A stretch of 64,000 nucleotides of DNA from Acinetobacter sp. XS-4 (GCF_023920705.1 NZ_CP094657.1:2790001-2854000); one strand, 5' to 3'. Positions 15,985-25,312 are shown, counted from the first letter of the stretch. Program-made: numbers and translations. Notes: generated by a model from the letters alone, not told the origin.

Positions 15985-16917
15985 TCAATAGAATTTCTTT
16001 TCACCAGCAGGTCGCGTCTTAAAGCGTCGATGGAACCACATGTATTGGGTAGGGGCAATACGAATTTGATTCTCAATAATCTTATTGACTCTTTCAGCAT
16101 CACTAACTTCACAGCCACTCGGAAAATTCTCTAATTTAGGTTCCACGAGAACATGATATTGAGGATTTCTGATATTGCCACTTCTGTAAAAGTACAAAGG
16201 CACTGCTGCTGCTTTTGAGATATCCATAAGTCTGCGGTGAGCTGTGACAGTAGCCGCCTGCACTCCAAAAAATGATGCCATTACACCTTGCTTTAAGCCG
16301 AAATCCTGATCTGGGCTATACCATATGGCATGACCATGTTTAAGATTTTGGATCAGTCCACGCATGTTGTCTCGAGCAATCTGGTTTTTATACACTCTTG
16401 CACGACTACGATGAATCAGAAAATCTAAAAAGGGATTGTTTTGAGGTCTGTAAACTACGTCCATATTAAAAAATAATGTACACGCGGCTCCACCAGCATC
16501 TAAAAGCGTACTATGAGTGCCTAATAAAAGTACGCCATTTTCCTGATTATTAGTTAAATTCTCTAATCCATCTATGTGAACACGGCTTTTAAACCAGTTT
16601 GGACTATACCAAGCATTTAAAGCCTCAAATACACCCGTTAGAGTATCCACAAAAACCTGTTTGGCCTTCACTTCAATTTGCATAGGTGTTTTTTCAGGAA
16701 AGCATGCTTCTAAATTACGCAATGTTGTTTTTCGTCTTGAACCTAAAGATTTCCATGCTATTTTCGAAAGAACATCAGCGAGACGCCATTGAATAGCCCA
16801 AGGTAACATCGCAAAAAACATTAGAATAAAAGCTAAAAACCATATACCCCAATATTTAAACGATAAAAAGGAAAATCGAAATTCGCCAGATTTAAACTGC
16901 CGTTCTTTTTTCGTCAT
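15985..16917 (-). CDS. Lipid A biosynthesis acyltransferase (LpxL/LpxM family)
   Basis: The 310-residue protein has an N-terminal membrane anchor (YWGIWFLAFILMFFAMLPWA), the HX4D acyltransferase motif in LLLGTHSTLLDAGG, then VYRPQNNPFLD, WYSPDQDFG and a MWFHRRFKTRP end. This is the layout of late lipid A acyltransferases, which add secondary acyl chains at the inner membrane. The family has HX4D or HX4E; here it is D. Acinetobacter carries both LpxL and LpxM homologues and I cannot decide which one this is. Monocistronic. Confidence 0.88.
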   Translation of the reverse strand: MTKKERQFKSGEFRFSFLSFKYWGIWFLAFILMFFAMLPWAIQWRLADVLSKIAWKSLGSRRKTTLRNLEACFPEKTPMQIEVKAKQVFVDTLTGVFEALNAWYSPNWFKSRVHIDGLENLTNNQENGVLLLGTHSTLLDAGGAACTLFFNMDVVYRPQNNPFLDFLIHRSRARVYKNQIARDNMRGLIQNLKHGHAIWYSPDQDFGLKQGVMASFFGVQAATVTAHRRLMDISKAAAVPLYFYRSGNIRNPQYHVLVEPKLENFPSGCEVSDAERVNKIIENQIRIAPTQYMWFHRRFKTRPAGEKKFY

Positions 16918-17176
16918 GTTGTATATTTCTTGAGGTATAGACTTAGCATACTAACACCCCCTGTCATTGGGGTTGTATGTTTATGTTGCTTTCCGTTTTT
17001 AAGCGTTTTATATACCTTATCTATTTATATAAACACATATTTTATTTCGAAACCTTCAAACTTTAATATTTAATTTATTTATTTTAAATATACATAACCT
17101 CCTGTATACATAACTTATTTTCTCATTTAAAGTAATCACATAATCTTATCTCAATTGATAAATAGGGTATATCAGC

Positions 17177-17794
17177 GTGGGCGGTCTTTTAGTATTTATA
17201 ACAATTGCATTTCTTACCCTATTAAGCCCCGGCCCTGGCGTTTTATTTACTGTCACAAATTCAATCAATTATGGTGTTAAAACTGCTTTATTCGGTATTA
17301 GCGGTTTGATCATTGGTATGTTTGTAATTGCTGTAATTTCCGCTAGTGGTGTCGGTCTTATTATTACGAGTAACCCTACTATTTTTACGGTTTTAAAATT
17401 TATTGGTGCATTTTATCTAATGTATCTTGGATATAAAAACTTCAGCAAAAAAACACCATCGCAAGATTTAATCACTGATCCGCAAAACGATAAAAATGTT
17501 AGTAAAGCGAAACTCTTTTATCAAGGTCTACTTGCATCTTTGCTTAACCCGAAAACAATCGTATTTTTTATTGCTCTATTCCCTCAATTTATTGATATCA
17601 AGAAAGAAATTTTAACTCAGTTTTTAGTTCTCTCTTTAACCTTTTGTTTTATTGGCTTCTTAATTCATTTAGTCTATGCAAACTTCTCTTCAATTTTTAA
17701 AGAAAAGATGTTGGCTGGAAATAATTTTTCTATACTCAATAAAATTAGTGGCGCTATTTTCTTTTTGCTTGCCGTTTTACTCATTACACAATAA
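17177..17794 (+). CDS. LysE/RhtB family amino-acid exporter
   Basis: The 205-residue protein has about six membrane helices and the family N-terminus TLLSPGPGVLFTVTNSINYG, followed by GVKTALFGISGLIIG and LLASLLNPKTIVFFIALFPQF. The (S/T)PGP and NPK motifs are diagnostic. Such proteins export amino acids or derivatives. The start is GTG at 17177. A second, distinct member lies at 23474. The substrate is not predictable. Confidence 0.88.
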   Translation: MGGLLVFITIAFLTLLSPGPGVLFTVTNSINYGVKTALFGISGLIIGMFVIAVISASGVGLIITSNPTIFTVLKFIGAFYLMYLGYKNFSKKTPSQDLITDPQNDKNVSKAKLFYQGLLASLLNPKTIVFFIALFPQFIDIKKEILTQFLVLSLTFCFIGFLIHLVYANFSSIFKEKMLAGNNFSILNKISGAIFFLLAVLLITQ

Positions 17795-17890
17795 ATCAGT
17801 ACTTTAAAATTATGCTTTAAAAGCCTTTACTCATGTTTAGACTTTTAAAGCATTTCGATTATTCAGCATACTTTTATCTAATTACAATTT

Positions 17891-18436
17891 TTACAACGCT
17901 ACCCTGTTTAAAATCCACCCATAAAAGAAATCTTCGTAATTTGGGTTCTTCTCTGTAATTTCGATATAGTGCTGCCCTTGCATAATATTTAAAACGCGTA
18001 GTAATACCGTTTCTCCGTCTTTATTACGCCTGTTCAAATACGTACTCAGTGCTTGAAAAGTCAGCGGCCCATATTGACCATCTAAAGCAAGATTTGGCCA
18101 ACCTTCCTTACCCTGCTTATTTAGCAGATTTAAAGCACGTTGTAACAAGGGTTTTGCAAAGTTGACTCCACAATTTATAGCCGTATCAAATAACTCTTCT
18201 GCAATAGCAGGGCTAATCTCATTGATCTGGTCAAATTGGGGCTCAAACCAATATTGTTGTTTATAAATTGACTTAGCCAGAGCTAAAGGTAAATCTCGCA
18301 TATCACCTTCATATCCTTGTGATCGAGCGACTACTTCTGTAATGCCAAATTTGGTGGCACGTCCATGGTCTGATGGATGATTAACATATCCACCTTCCCT
18401 GTCTATGATTGCTTCTAAGTACTGGTCAATATTCAT
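17891..18436 (-). CDS. Phage-type endolysin, GH108 family (N-acetylmuramidase)
   Basis: The 181-residue protein begins MNIDQYLEAIIDREGGYVNH, with the EGGY motif of glycoside hydrolase family 108 (catalytic Glu14). It then has GRATKFGIT, and IAEELFDTAINCGV. The C-terminal part holds a PG_3-like peptidoglycan-binding segment (LALDGQYGPLTFQAL). It would cleave peptidoglycan in phage lysis. There is no signal peptide, so it needs the holin-like protein encoded just upstream (18468). It is part of a small phage remnant. Confidence 0.88.
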   Translation of the reverse strand: MNIDQYLEAIIDREGGYVNHPSDHGRATKFGITEVVARSQGYEGDMRDLPLALAKSIYKQQYWFEPQFDQINEISPAIAEELFDTAINCGVNFAKPLLQRALNLLNKQGKEGWPNLALDGQYGPLTFQALSTYLNRRNKDGETVLLRVLNIMQGQHYIEITEKNPNYEDFFYGWILNRVAL

Positions 18437-18467
18437 TGTAGTTTACCCATATGATTGAAATTGTTTT

Positions 18468-18857
18468 TTAGCTATTTTGCAGGTCATCTTTTGCTTTTTT
18501 TAAGTCTTTCATGACTTCCACAATCGTTTTACCTTCTTGTTTATTGATGAAGTTAAATATCCATCTCACAATCGCCCAGCCCGGCAAACCGCAAATGAAG
18601 AAGAATCCACATAGCGTGATCATTCCCCAAATATCCAAGACCCATTCATGTAAATTCCATTTCATGATAATAAATGAACCGCCTGTTAAGCTTGAAACCA
18701 CTGTACATATCAGTCCAACAATCCATTCTTGCGGCGAGCGAGGGAAACGCATCATCAACACAACTGCCACAACTAAACTGACTGCTAAAGCCACCATAAT
18801 TGCAATGCTATAAAAATTCAAAAAGGTGGCTAATCCACTCATTGGAACTGCTTTCAT
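18468..18857 (-). CDS. Holin-like phage membrane protein
   Basis: This 129-residue protein has about three membrane segments (FYSIAIMVALAVSLVVAVVL; WIVGLICTVVSSLTGGSFII; WGMITLCGFFFICGLPGWAI) and a charged lysine-rich tail (KDLKKAKDDLQNS). It lies 31 bases upstream of the endolysin on the same strand, the usual holin-lysin arrangement. Sequence similarity to a named holin family is not certain; the call rests on topology and context. Start: ATG after AGGACAAGATT. Confidence 0.65.
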   Translation of the reverse strand: MKAVPMSGLATFLNFYSIAIMVALAVSLVVAVVLMMRFPRSPQEWIVGLICTVVSSLTGGSFIIMKWNLHEWVLDIWGMITLCGFFFICGLPGWAIVRWIFNFINKQEGKTIVEVMKDLKKAKDDLQNS

Positions 18858-19067
18858 AATCTTGTCCTGCTTTAAAGGGTAAAACTTGAAAACTCATCAC
18901 CATGACCAGTTTGTTGTTTTTCAGGTTTTATCAATACCCTTAGTTTTCTTTATTACAGTCAATAAAAAACACTAACGCTTTTTAAACCGCGCTAAATCGC
19001 AAGATGAACTTATCCTTGACCCCATATTTCAGGGGTCCAAGAAAGAATGTTTGTATGCTAAAGCCTG

Positions 19068-19322
19068 TTAGTGTGCACTGTTTAAGGCTTGTTCAATCAA
19101 CTCAATCACGGTGATTGCACCTATCGCTTTTTGCATAGAGACTTGATCATCGAATTCGAATGCATCATCTTCAAGCTCACTTGCAATTTGCCTTGCCTCT
19201 TCAAGTGCCCTTTTTATTTTTTGTACCTTGTATTTGTTTACGTCTTTTGCAATTGTTGGGGCATATCCTCCACGTTTTGCATTTTTAAGTTGTTTAGCTC
19301 TGTTCTGCATTGCTGTAGTCAT
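19068..19322 (-). CDS. Small phage-remnant protein, unknown
   Basis: This 84-residue, basic and helical protein reads MQNRAKQLKNAKRGGYAPTI, then YKVQKIKRALEEARQIASEL, and ends with an acidic part. No family is recognised. It lies on the same strand and upstream of the holin-like gene. It is likely a leftover phage gene. Confidence 0.5.
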   Translation of the reverse strand: MTTAMQNRAKQLKNAKRGGYAPTIAKDVNKYKVQKIKRALEEARQIASELEDDAFEFDDQVSMQKAIGAITVIELIEQALNSAH

Positions 19323-19692
19323 TCACTATCTCCAACTCACACGTTTAGTTTAGTAAGGTATCTTTATCGTTTGTTATTCTTGAAGTTTTGATCCATTCTT
19401 TGAGCAATATAGCTAAGCTATGACTACAAATGTGTGTTCAAAACGTTTCATCTGCTACAACAAACATAAATAACTAAACGGTATGCATTTAAAGCATTAA
19501 TTTAAAAATAGATATTTCCTTTTCTAAAATTGTAAAAAAGTATGAAAGCTCTTAAATTTAAGCCTCTTCCGGACTTCCATTTTTTGACCAAAAAGTTCAA
19601 ATAAGGCTTTGCCGTATATCGGAAACTTTTGTTAGGACTCACAATCTTTGCTAAATTCTTCATGTTCTTGATACCCTTTATCGACGAACATT

Positions 19693-19723
19693 AAGCCTGA
19701 TCCACGGAATCGGGCTTTTTTTT
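19693..19723 (+). terminator. Orphan rho-independent terminator
   Basis: AAGCCTGAT and ATCGGGCTT pair (with one G-U) and are followed by eight or more T. No plus-strand gene ends nearby, so it may belong to an unannotated RNA. Confidence 0.6.
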
Positions 19724-19903
19724 ATTTCATTTTTTGTTTTGATAGCCTATCTGTAAATAATAATTGAGCTATCTCCCTTCTATTTTGCTTCCTGTAGAAA
19801 CAAAACAAATTTAGCTTGCATCTCAACATATTGATAAGGCTATAAATAGAGACATAAACTCTACTTGAACTTTATCTATTCATCTGAAGATACAACTGAT
19901 ATT

Positions 19904-19964
19904 ATAACTATAGTTATTATTAGTCAATAACTATAGTTGTTTTACTCGATATAACTTTAGTTAT
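19904..19964. promoter_or_regulatory. Three repressor operators, 23-24 bp apart
   Basis: ATAACTATAGTTAT (19904-19917, a perfect palindrome), ATAACTATAGTTGT (19927-19940) and ATAACTTTAGTTAT (19951-19964) lie just before the repressor gene, with centres 23 and 24 bases apart. The layout resembles the OR1-OR2-OR3 arrangement of lambdoid control regions and suggests autoregulation. Confidence 0.75.
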
Positions 19965-19996
19965 ATATTTGTTATAAGTTAGCTGGTGTAACCGTT

Positions 19997-20668
19997 ATGG
20001 CTCTTAAAGATCGTTTAAAAGATTCCAGAATTAAAGCGAAGAAAACTCAGGCTGAAGTAGCAGAAGCAGTCAAAATGTCTCAGCCTGCCTACCAAGCTTT
20101 AGAGTCAGGGAAAAATTTAAAATCTGCGTTTCTTCCATTAATTGCCCAATTTTTAGGTGTTGATGGGTATTGGCTAACAACTGGAAATACGGAAGATTCT
20201 TTTAAAGATAGTGATGTATTTAACCCTACTGTTGTAAGTGCTGAATCCACCGATCAATATGTCTGGATTGAAGTCGTAGAGGCTAATTTCTCTTGTGGTA
20301 CGGGTGAGTCTATTGAGTTTCACTTCGATGCAATTAATGGAAAAATTCCTTTTCCAGCTTCATTTTTTAAAGAAAAACGAGTTGCTCAAGAATGCATGCG
20401 CATTATCAAAGCTAAAGGCGACAGCATGACAGACTACATTAAAGATGGAGATTTAGTCGGTATTGATATCTCTCAAACTGAAGTGATTGATGGCGAGATT
20501 TATGCGGTTTACTTTGCAGGCGAAGGAATGATTAAGCAAATTTTTAAAGAAGCAGATGGTTCTTTAATTTTGCATAGTTTAAATGAAAAATTTAGAGACC
20601 GACGTGTAACCGAGGAAAATGGGAAGAACTTTAAGGTCATGGGTCGTCAATTCTGGCGAGCGGGTTAA
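19997..20668 (+). CDS. CI/LexA-type phage repressor (XRE HTH plus S24 peptidase)
   Basis: The 223-residue protein has an N-terminal XRE helix-turn-helix (KKTQAEVAEAVKMSQPAYQA) and a C-terminal LexA-type self-cleavage domain with the catalytic Ser143 in AKGDSMTDYI and Lys180 in GEGMIKQIF. The expected Ala-Gly cleavage site is not obvious; SCGTG at 99-103 is in the right place, with Cys100-Gly101. RecA-stimulated self-cleavage, and thus SOS response, is expected for the family. Three operators precede the gene. It probably controls the phage genes, most of which have been lost. Confidence 0.88.
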   Translation: MALKDRLKDSRIKAKKTQAEVAEAVKMSQPAYQALESGKNLKSAFLPLIAQFLGVDGYWLTTGNTEDSFKDSDVFNPTVVSAESTDQYVWIEVVEANFSCGTGESIEFHFDAINGKIPFPASFFKEKRVAQECMRIIKAKGDSMTDYIKDGDLVGIDISQTEVIDGEIYAVYFAGEGMIKQIFKEADGSLILHSLNEKFRDRRVTEENGKNFKVMGRQFWRAG

Positions 20669-20760
20669 GGTCGTTATAAATATAATTAAAATAATAATTC
20701 TACCGATTTGATATATTTTTGCTTTTTATAACTTTAATTGTTTATTACCCATCTAGATAT

Positions 20761-20797
20761 AAAAAAACCTATCTCCTTTAAAAGAGATAGGTTTTTA
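20761..20797. terminator. Bidirectional terminator
   Basis: ACCTATCTC and GAGATAGGT, flanked by A and T tracts, lie between the repressor gene (+) and the small gene at 20820 (-). Confidence 0.8.
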
Positions 20798-20819
20798 GCT
20801 TTAAGGCTAAACATTTTTA

Positions 20820-21053
20820 TCAACAATACGCAGTTAAACGATAAAGCTGATTAAATCCAGCATAGAAGCTTTTACCATCTTGGTTTAATTCGATTTCTTC
20901 ACCAGATTGAAGTTGAATTTTCTTACCCACTTCGACCCAACGATAGCCATCTTGAGAGTTTTGCTTACGCACATGAGGAACAATCCTCACATTAATCTCA
21001 TTACCATTTACGGATGTGGCAATTAGCCACTCATTTACTATATTCACAATCAT
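20820..21053 (-). CDS. Small protein, unknown function
   Basis: This 77-residue soluble protein reads IVNIVNEWLIATSVNGNEIN, then VEVGKKIQLQSGEEIELNQD and FYAGFNQLYRLTAYC. The beta-rich pattern is not assigned to a family. It lies at the edge of the phage remnant, convergent with the repressor gene, and close to the initiator tRNA gene. Whether it belongs to the phage or to the host is unclear. Confidence 0.5.
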   Translation of the reverse strand: MIVNIVNEWLIATSVNGNEINVRIVPHVRKQNSQDGYRWVEVGKKIQLQSGEEIELNQDGKSFYAGFNQLYRLTAYC

Positions 21054-21226
21054 TCACTCATCACTGAGCTCATGTGATTTGACGTTATTTAATTAGAACG
21101 CTAGATTTAAGGTATGGACAGTCAGTCTAGAATTTAATATTTAGCTTGATATAGGGTTATTTATAAGCTAATGCTTTTCATAATTTTTGCATTATGAAAA
21201 GTGGTACATCACAGAGCATAATATTT

Positions 21227-21303
<77 letters not shown>

Positions 21304-21559
21304 ATTGGAAGTAAGCTTTATACGCTCATATATTTCATAAAGCAAACTCTTTTTTTTAATCGGTTGTAATTATTAAGAATTATCTTTTTATTAATTTTCA
21401 ATTTTTACCATTTGGTCTAAACAACTATATCAATTCCCAATTTTTAATTCTTTAAATTGTTGTATTTATTTTAAATAGAACCCGATATTCATAGACAACA
21501 ATTGCCTTGGTTGGTTGGCTTTTATACTATCTAGGTTGGTCTTTTAATGTTTAGTTGCT

Positions 21560-22822
21560 ATGTCTGAACCTCAGTTTTCCCTTAGTGAATATCTCGGCAC
21601 AGTTCAGGAAGTCATACGTTTGGCTTTTGATGAGCCAGTTTGGGTAAAAGCAGAGATTCGGAATTTAAACATTAAAGGCGGTCATTACTATTTAGAGCTT
21701 GCAGAAAAAGATGCAGAGACTGATAAGGTCATTGCAAGTTGTAAAGCCACCATCTGGAAATTTTCGGCAAGTAAAATTGTTTTAAAGTTTGAGCGTGAAA
21801 CTGGTATTGAGATTTCAAGCGATCTAAATGTTCTCATCAAAATTAGAGCCCGTTTTGATCCTCAATATGGATTTTCCGTCAATATTGAAGAGATCGACTC
21901 AAGCTTTACCTTAGGTGAAATTGCTAAACGTTATCAGCAAATTATTGAACGACTCACGCAAGAAGGGTTAATTCACAAGAACAAACTTTTGCCTACTCCT
22001 TTCGATATTCAAAATGTTTTAGTCATTGCTCCTCAAAATGCTGCGGGCCTAGGTGACTTTAAAAAAGATGCCGATGCTCTAGAGAGAAATGGTGTTTGCC
22101 ATTTTGTGTATCACACCGCCACTTTTCAAGGGAATACGGCCGCAACTAGCTTGATTGAGTCTTTAGGTTCAGGTTTAAGACAATGGGCCAGCATATTTAA
22201 CTTTCCACCAGACTTGATTGTAATTATTCGTGGTGGCGGATCTGTGAATGATCTGGCTTATTTAAATGACTATGAACTTGCTGCCCTACTCTGCAAACGT
22301 ACTGTACCCATTTGGGTCGGTATTGGTCATGAAAAAGACCGTACCATTCTTGATGAAATTGCCCATCGTTCATTCGACACGCCCAGTAAAGTAATTGCTG
22401 GTATACGCAACCATATTGTTGAACGCGTCCAAGAAGCTGTCGATAGTCTACAAACCATTAAGCTTCTTTCGCAGCATCAAATTACGACTTACCAAAGTAA
22501 GAATGATCAGCTACTTCATCAGATTAAATCTTCAGCCCAAGGTCAACTTAACTCGGCACATCACTCACTTGACCAAATAAAAGAACGTATTCAGTTTAGT
22601 TCACAGCAACAGGTTAAATTTTCATTAGCTCAAATTGAATCTTTAATGAAAGAAGTCCTTTTACAAAATCCGAAACAGGTTCAAGCCAAAGGCTATGCAA
22701 TTGTTAGGTCAGAAGGAAAAGCGATTCGCTCTATACATCAAATTTCAAACCCAGCCATTGCCATTGAAATGCAAGATGGTGTGATTGAAGCCAACATTAC
22801 ACAGGTAATTCCAAATGAATAA
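21560..22822 (+). CDS. xseA: Exodeoxyribonuclease VII large subunit
   Basis: The 420-residue protein begins with an OB-fold (SLSEYLGTVQEVIRLAFDEP, VWVKAEIRNLNIKGGHYYLE). It then has the conserved catalytic domain with LPTPFDIQNVLVIAPQNAAG, FPPDLIVIIRGGGSVNDLA, VPIWVGIGHEKDRTILDEIA and RSFDTPSKV. The C-terminal part is a long coiled coil that binds XseB. The enzyme degrades single-stranded DNA to oligonucleotides in repair. The stop overlaps the start of xseB, so the two subunits are translationally coupled. Confidence 0.93.
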   Translation: MSEPQFSLSEYLGTVQEVIRLAFDEPVWVKAEIRNLNIKGGHYYLELAEKDAETDKVIASCKATIWKFSASKIVLKFERETGIEISSDLNVLIKIRARFDPQYGFSVNIEEIDSSFTLGEIAKRYQQIIERLTQEGLIHKNKLLPTPFDIQNVLVIAPQNAAGLGDFKKDADALERNGVCHFVYHTATFQGNTAATSLIESLGSGLRQWASIFNFPPDLIVIIRGGGSVNDLAYLNDYELAALLCKRTVPIWVGIGHEKDRTILDEIAHRSFDTPSKVIAGIRNHIVERVQEAVDSLQTIKLLSQHQITTYQSKNDQLLHQIKSSAQGQLNSAHHSLDQIKERIQFSSQQQVKFSLAQIESLMKEVLLQNPKQVQAKGYAIVRSEGKAIRSIHQISNPAIAIEMQDGVIEANITQVIPNE

Positions 22823-23009
22823 TGAAGAGTTAACATTTAAGGACGGCCATGACATTTTGAAAAAAAATGCCGAATTACTTGAATCCCAAGAAAGCCCAGA
22901 TATTGATAATTTAATGAAGATTGTTGAAGAATCAATTACCGCTTATAAGGCTTGTAAATCACGTATAGAAGCTGTTCAACAAGCTTTAGATGAAACATTC
23001 AAAGAATAA
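22815..23009 (+). CDS. xseB: Exodeoxyribonuclease VII small subunit
   Basis: This 64-residue helical protein reads LTFKDGHDILKKNAELLESQ, then NLMKIVEESITAYKACKSRI, and ends with EAVQQALDETFKE. It has the two-helix layout of XseB, with the E-S-x-x-x-Y-K-x-C-x-x-R-x-x-x-x-x-Q segment. It overlaps xseA by 8 bases. The N-terminal helix is more divergent than in enteric XseB, but position and length support the call. A strong terminator follows. Confidence 0.85.
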   Translation: MNNEELTFKDGHDILKKNAELLESQESPDIDNLMKIVEESITAYKACKSRIEAVQQALDETFKE

Positions 23010-23018
23010 TATGCAATA

Positions 23019-23061
23019 AAAAAAGCCCATTCCTACTTCTCATTGAAGGAATGGGCTTAGT
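23019..23061. terminator. Terminator after xseB
   Basis: AAGCCCATTCCT pairs with AGGAATGGGCTT (one-base offset in the loop). It lies just downstream of xseB and upstream of the convergent small gene ending at 23208. Confidence 0.75.
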
Positions 23062-23207
23062 GAATACCACTTAGTCCTGAAATGCAAAAATGTGGATTAG
23101 GTCACATTTTTACAAAAGCATAGTCCCACAAGTATTGGGCATCTTCAATATTTTAATTGTGTCTATTACGTAGTTTGGCTTTATTTTCAGCACTTCTTAG
23201 CGAAAAG

Positions 23208-23426
23208 CTATTCCTCGCTGAATGGTCCAATCAATTGATAAATTTTGCCGTCTTTAGGGTTTTCATAAAGCAAATCCATGTTCGGCAAAATAATATCGTC
23301 ATTAATTTCGATATGTTCAACGCTTTTGTGAAGTTCAAGGACGTGGTCATTCATAGGTCGAACTTTTGCCAAAGCAATCGTTTCTTGGTTAAACTGGTCC
23401 TTAATAATTACTTTTAATCTTTTCAT
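23208..23426 (-). CDS. Small protein, unknown function
   Basis: This 72-residue soluble protein begins MKRLKVIIKDQFNQETIALA and continues KVRPMNDHVLELHKSVEHIE. The start has a good GGAG eight bases upstream. It ends KIYQLIGPFSEE. I do not recognise a family. It is on the same strand as the second LysE-type exporter but downstream of that gene's neighbour spacer, and may be monocistronic. Confidence 0.6.
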   Translation of the reverse strand: MKRLKVIIKDQFNQETIALAKVRPMNDHVLELHKSVEHIEINDDIILPNMDLLYENPKDGKIYQLIGPFSEE

Positions 23427-23473
23427 AAAAATCTCCTAAAAATTAAATTTTTAATATAAATAATGGGTTAAGT

Positions 23474-24067
23474 TTAAAATGAGCTAATCGCTGAATAACC
23501 GATTGGCATAGCAAAAAAAGTTAAAATAAATGCAGCCGTACGTTGTAAATTACGTTGGTTTAACCAAGTTACTTTGTTTGAAATTAATACGGTTCCAAAA
23601 GCAATCCATAAAAAAGCAATGGGTGTAATTAATGATAAAAAAACAGCAATATGAATAAAATATACGTGAAGCACTTCCCATGCTGCATGTGGAAAAATAG
23701 CAGAAGCAAAGAGTAAAGCTTTAGGGTTTAAAAGTGTTGCGACAAATAAAGCCTTAGGCGTAATAAGTGGGTTATCTAATTTAATATCCTTTGTTGAGGT
23801 TATCCAAAGTTTAAATGCAAGATAGAGAATAAAAGTGGCACTTATTAACTTTAATAAAGCAGGAAGCCATGGAATAAGATGTGAAACTGACTCCAGCAAA
23901 ATACCCCATGATGTAATTGCAATGAGATAACCCATCACTTCAGCAGGAATAAGTTTAAGAGACTGCTTCACCCCTGCTTGTATTCCAGCCGAGGCTAACA
24001 ATGTATTTGTTGGGCCTGGAGTCAACAAAATGGTGACTACAAGTCCAATAAACATAAATGACACCAT
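23474..24067 (-). CDS. LysE/RhtB family exporter (second paralogue)
   Basis: The 197-residue, six-helix protein carries the family N-terminus ILLTPGPTNTLLASAGIQAG and the LNPKALLFASAIFPHA motif. Unlike the paralogue at 17177 it has TPGPTN, and the two are only distantly alike. Probable amino-acid or metabolite export; the substrate is unknown. The ribosome binding site is weak. The downstream gene at 23208 starts 47 bases after this gene's stop and could be co-transcribed. Confidence 0.85.
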   Translation of the reverse strand: MVSFMFIGLVVTILLTPGPTNTLLASAGIQAGVKQSLKLIPAEVMGYLIAITSWGILLESVSHLIPWLPALLKLISATFILYLAFKLWITSTKDIKLDNPLITPKALFVATLLNPKALLFASAIFPHAAWEVLHVYFIHIAVFLSLITPIAFLWIAFGTVLISNKVTWLNQRNLQRTAAFILTFFAMPIGYSAISSF

Positions 24068-24510
24068 AGGCTATAAACTCTTTATTAATGTTAGGCGAAA
24101 TATGTCAAAAAGGTGCATCTATTGTCGACAAAATGGTTGTAACAAGAAATATTAAAACCAAAATATTTATTTCTAAAACAAATAATTAACTCAAACTGAC
24201 CTTAAATTCACTTACGATTTTAATAATTTAAAATATGCAAAATGAATCACAAAAATATCAAATAATGAGAAATAAAATTTAAGGATCCCCCATCAAAGTT
24301 AAACATTTTTCATTCAAAAATAGGTTGTTATACCTAATAATTCATTCTTATTTTGACTTAAAAAACACTGAATTTAACACTTACTTGAAATTTTAAAATT
24401 GAACAATATATAAGCAATTAGAAATCGTAATTTTACTGAATATGATGTCTCACTCCCCATCAATTCATTGATTGTCGCTTTCATCAAATAAGTCAAATGA
24501 TGGAGGATGC
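24068..24510. other. AT-rich intergenic region, no gene seen
   Basis: This divergent spacer between the LysE-type gene and the small gene at 24511 is very AT-rich. I see no structured RNA or clear operator. Confidence 0.35.
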
Positions 24511-24840
24511 ATGATGAATGCTTATGTTCGCCCTCATCCCGATGGTTTTAAATCTTATTTAGGGAAAAATCAGACGACTGGCCTCTACGCTGTACGGCTT
24601 GGTTGGACTGTTTATGAAACGAATGGCAATGGTTCTGTTCTATACATTGTCAAGAATGAAGATAAGATTCCATTGGATGTAGAAAAGTTTAAAACTGATC
24701 GACCCAAAATTTATGCTGCTCTTGTTAACGAAGTTCAGTTCCAACGCAAGAAACAACTTGCGATTGATCTCCAGCGATCAAACATCCCTTCTTATGACCG
24801 CAAAGCCTATAAAAAACGTCATGGCTTTATAGACTCTTAA
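24511..24840 (+). CDS. Small basic protein, unknown function
   Basis: The product of about 109 residues begins MMNAYVRPHPDGFKSYLGKN and includes GLYAVRLGWTVYETNGNGSV. It ends in a basic segment (SYDRKAYKKRHGFIDS). The open frame extends to 24472, but the ATG pair at 24511/24514 has GGAGG four to seven bases upstream and is preferred. No known family. It is followed by a strong terminator. Confidence 0.6.
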   Translation: MMNAYVRPHPDGFKSYLGKNQTTGLYAVRLGWTVYETNGNGSVLYIVKNEDKIPLDVEKFKTDRPKIYAALVNEVQFQRKKQLAIDLQRSNIPSYDRKAYKKRHGFIDS

Positions 24841-24867
24841 ACATATCTATTTATAGTACATATATAG

Positions 24868-24895
24868 AAAAAGCACCCTCGGGTGCTTTTTCTTT
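24868..24895. terminator. Bidirectional terminator
   Basis: AAAAAGCACCC and GGGTGCTTTTT form a compact hairpin (tetraloop-like TC/GA centre). It lies between the gene ending at 24840 (+) and the small frame at 24895-25011 (-). Confidence 0.8.
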
Positions 24896-25011
24896 TAACG
24901 ACCAGTTGTAATTAATACGAACATACTCAGTATTAATGTGCTTAATGATCGTTTGCAATGAATGTGGACTTCATGCTCAGCTCCGTGAGCGTATTGATTA
25001 ACGTTTTCCAT
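24895..25011 (-). CDS. Possible 38-residue peptide with C-terminal membrane helix
   Basis: The minus-strand frame reads MENVNQYAHGAEHEVHIHCK, then RSLSTLILSMFVLITTGR. The N-terminal half is polar and His-rich; the last 16 residues are hydrophobic. GGAC lies five to six bases before the ATG as a modest ribosome binding site, and a bidirectional terminator follows the stop directly. Short frames can arise by chance, so this is a candidate only. Confidence 0.4.
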   Translation of the reverse strand: MENVNQYAHGAEHEVHIHCKRSLSTLILSMFVLITTGR

Positions 25012-25312
25012 TTCGTGTCCTTCAAAGTTCACATCCCTAATTTGCCTAATATTCACACAATAAGAAATTAGCCAAAAGTATTATATGAAATTAAATTTAA
25101 CACAATCCTTAAATCTAATTGCCCCCTTATTGTCAAAAACCAAGAGTTCTAAAGTTAAAAACTCGATGTAACATTCTACTACGAGGTTAATTATGTATTA
25201 GCGATTTGTAGCCCTTTCATCACAAACAGCCATACCTTAAAAATGATCTTCTAAAATAGAAAATATAACGATATTCCATTTTTTAATAATAGTCTTCGAC
25301 AGGAGAACTCTT
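25012..25312. other. Intergenic region upstream of the copper-storage gene
   Basis: An AT-rich stretch with no open frame. I find no CueR-type palindrome here, so the Csp-like gene is not obviously under the same control as copA and copZ. Confidence 0.35.

Larger units (their letters stand above)
19323..19996. other. Control region of the phage remnant
   Basis: The region contains a terminator at 19693-19723 that follows no visible plus-strand gene, and three repressor operators at 19904-19964. No protein-coding frame is convincing. The terminator could end a short untranslated RNA starting near 19600. Confidence 0.45.
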
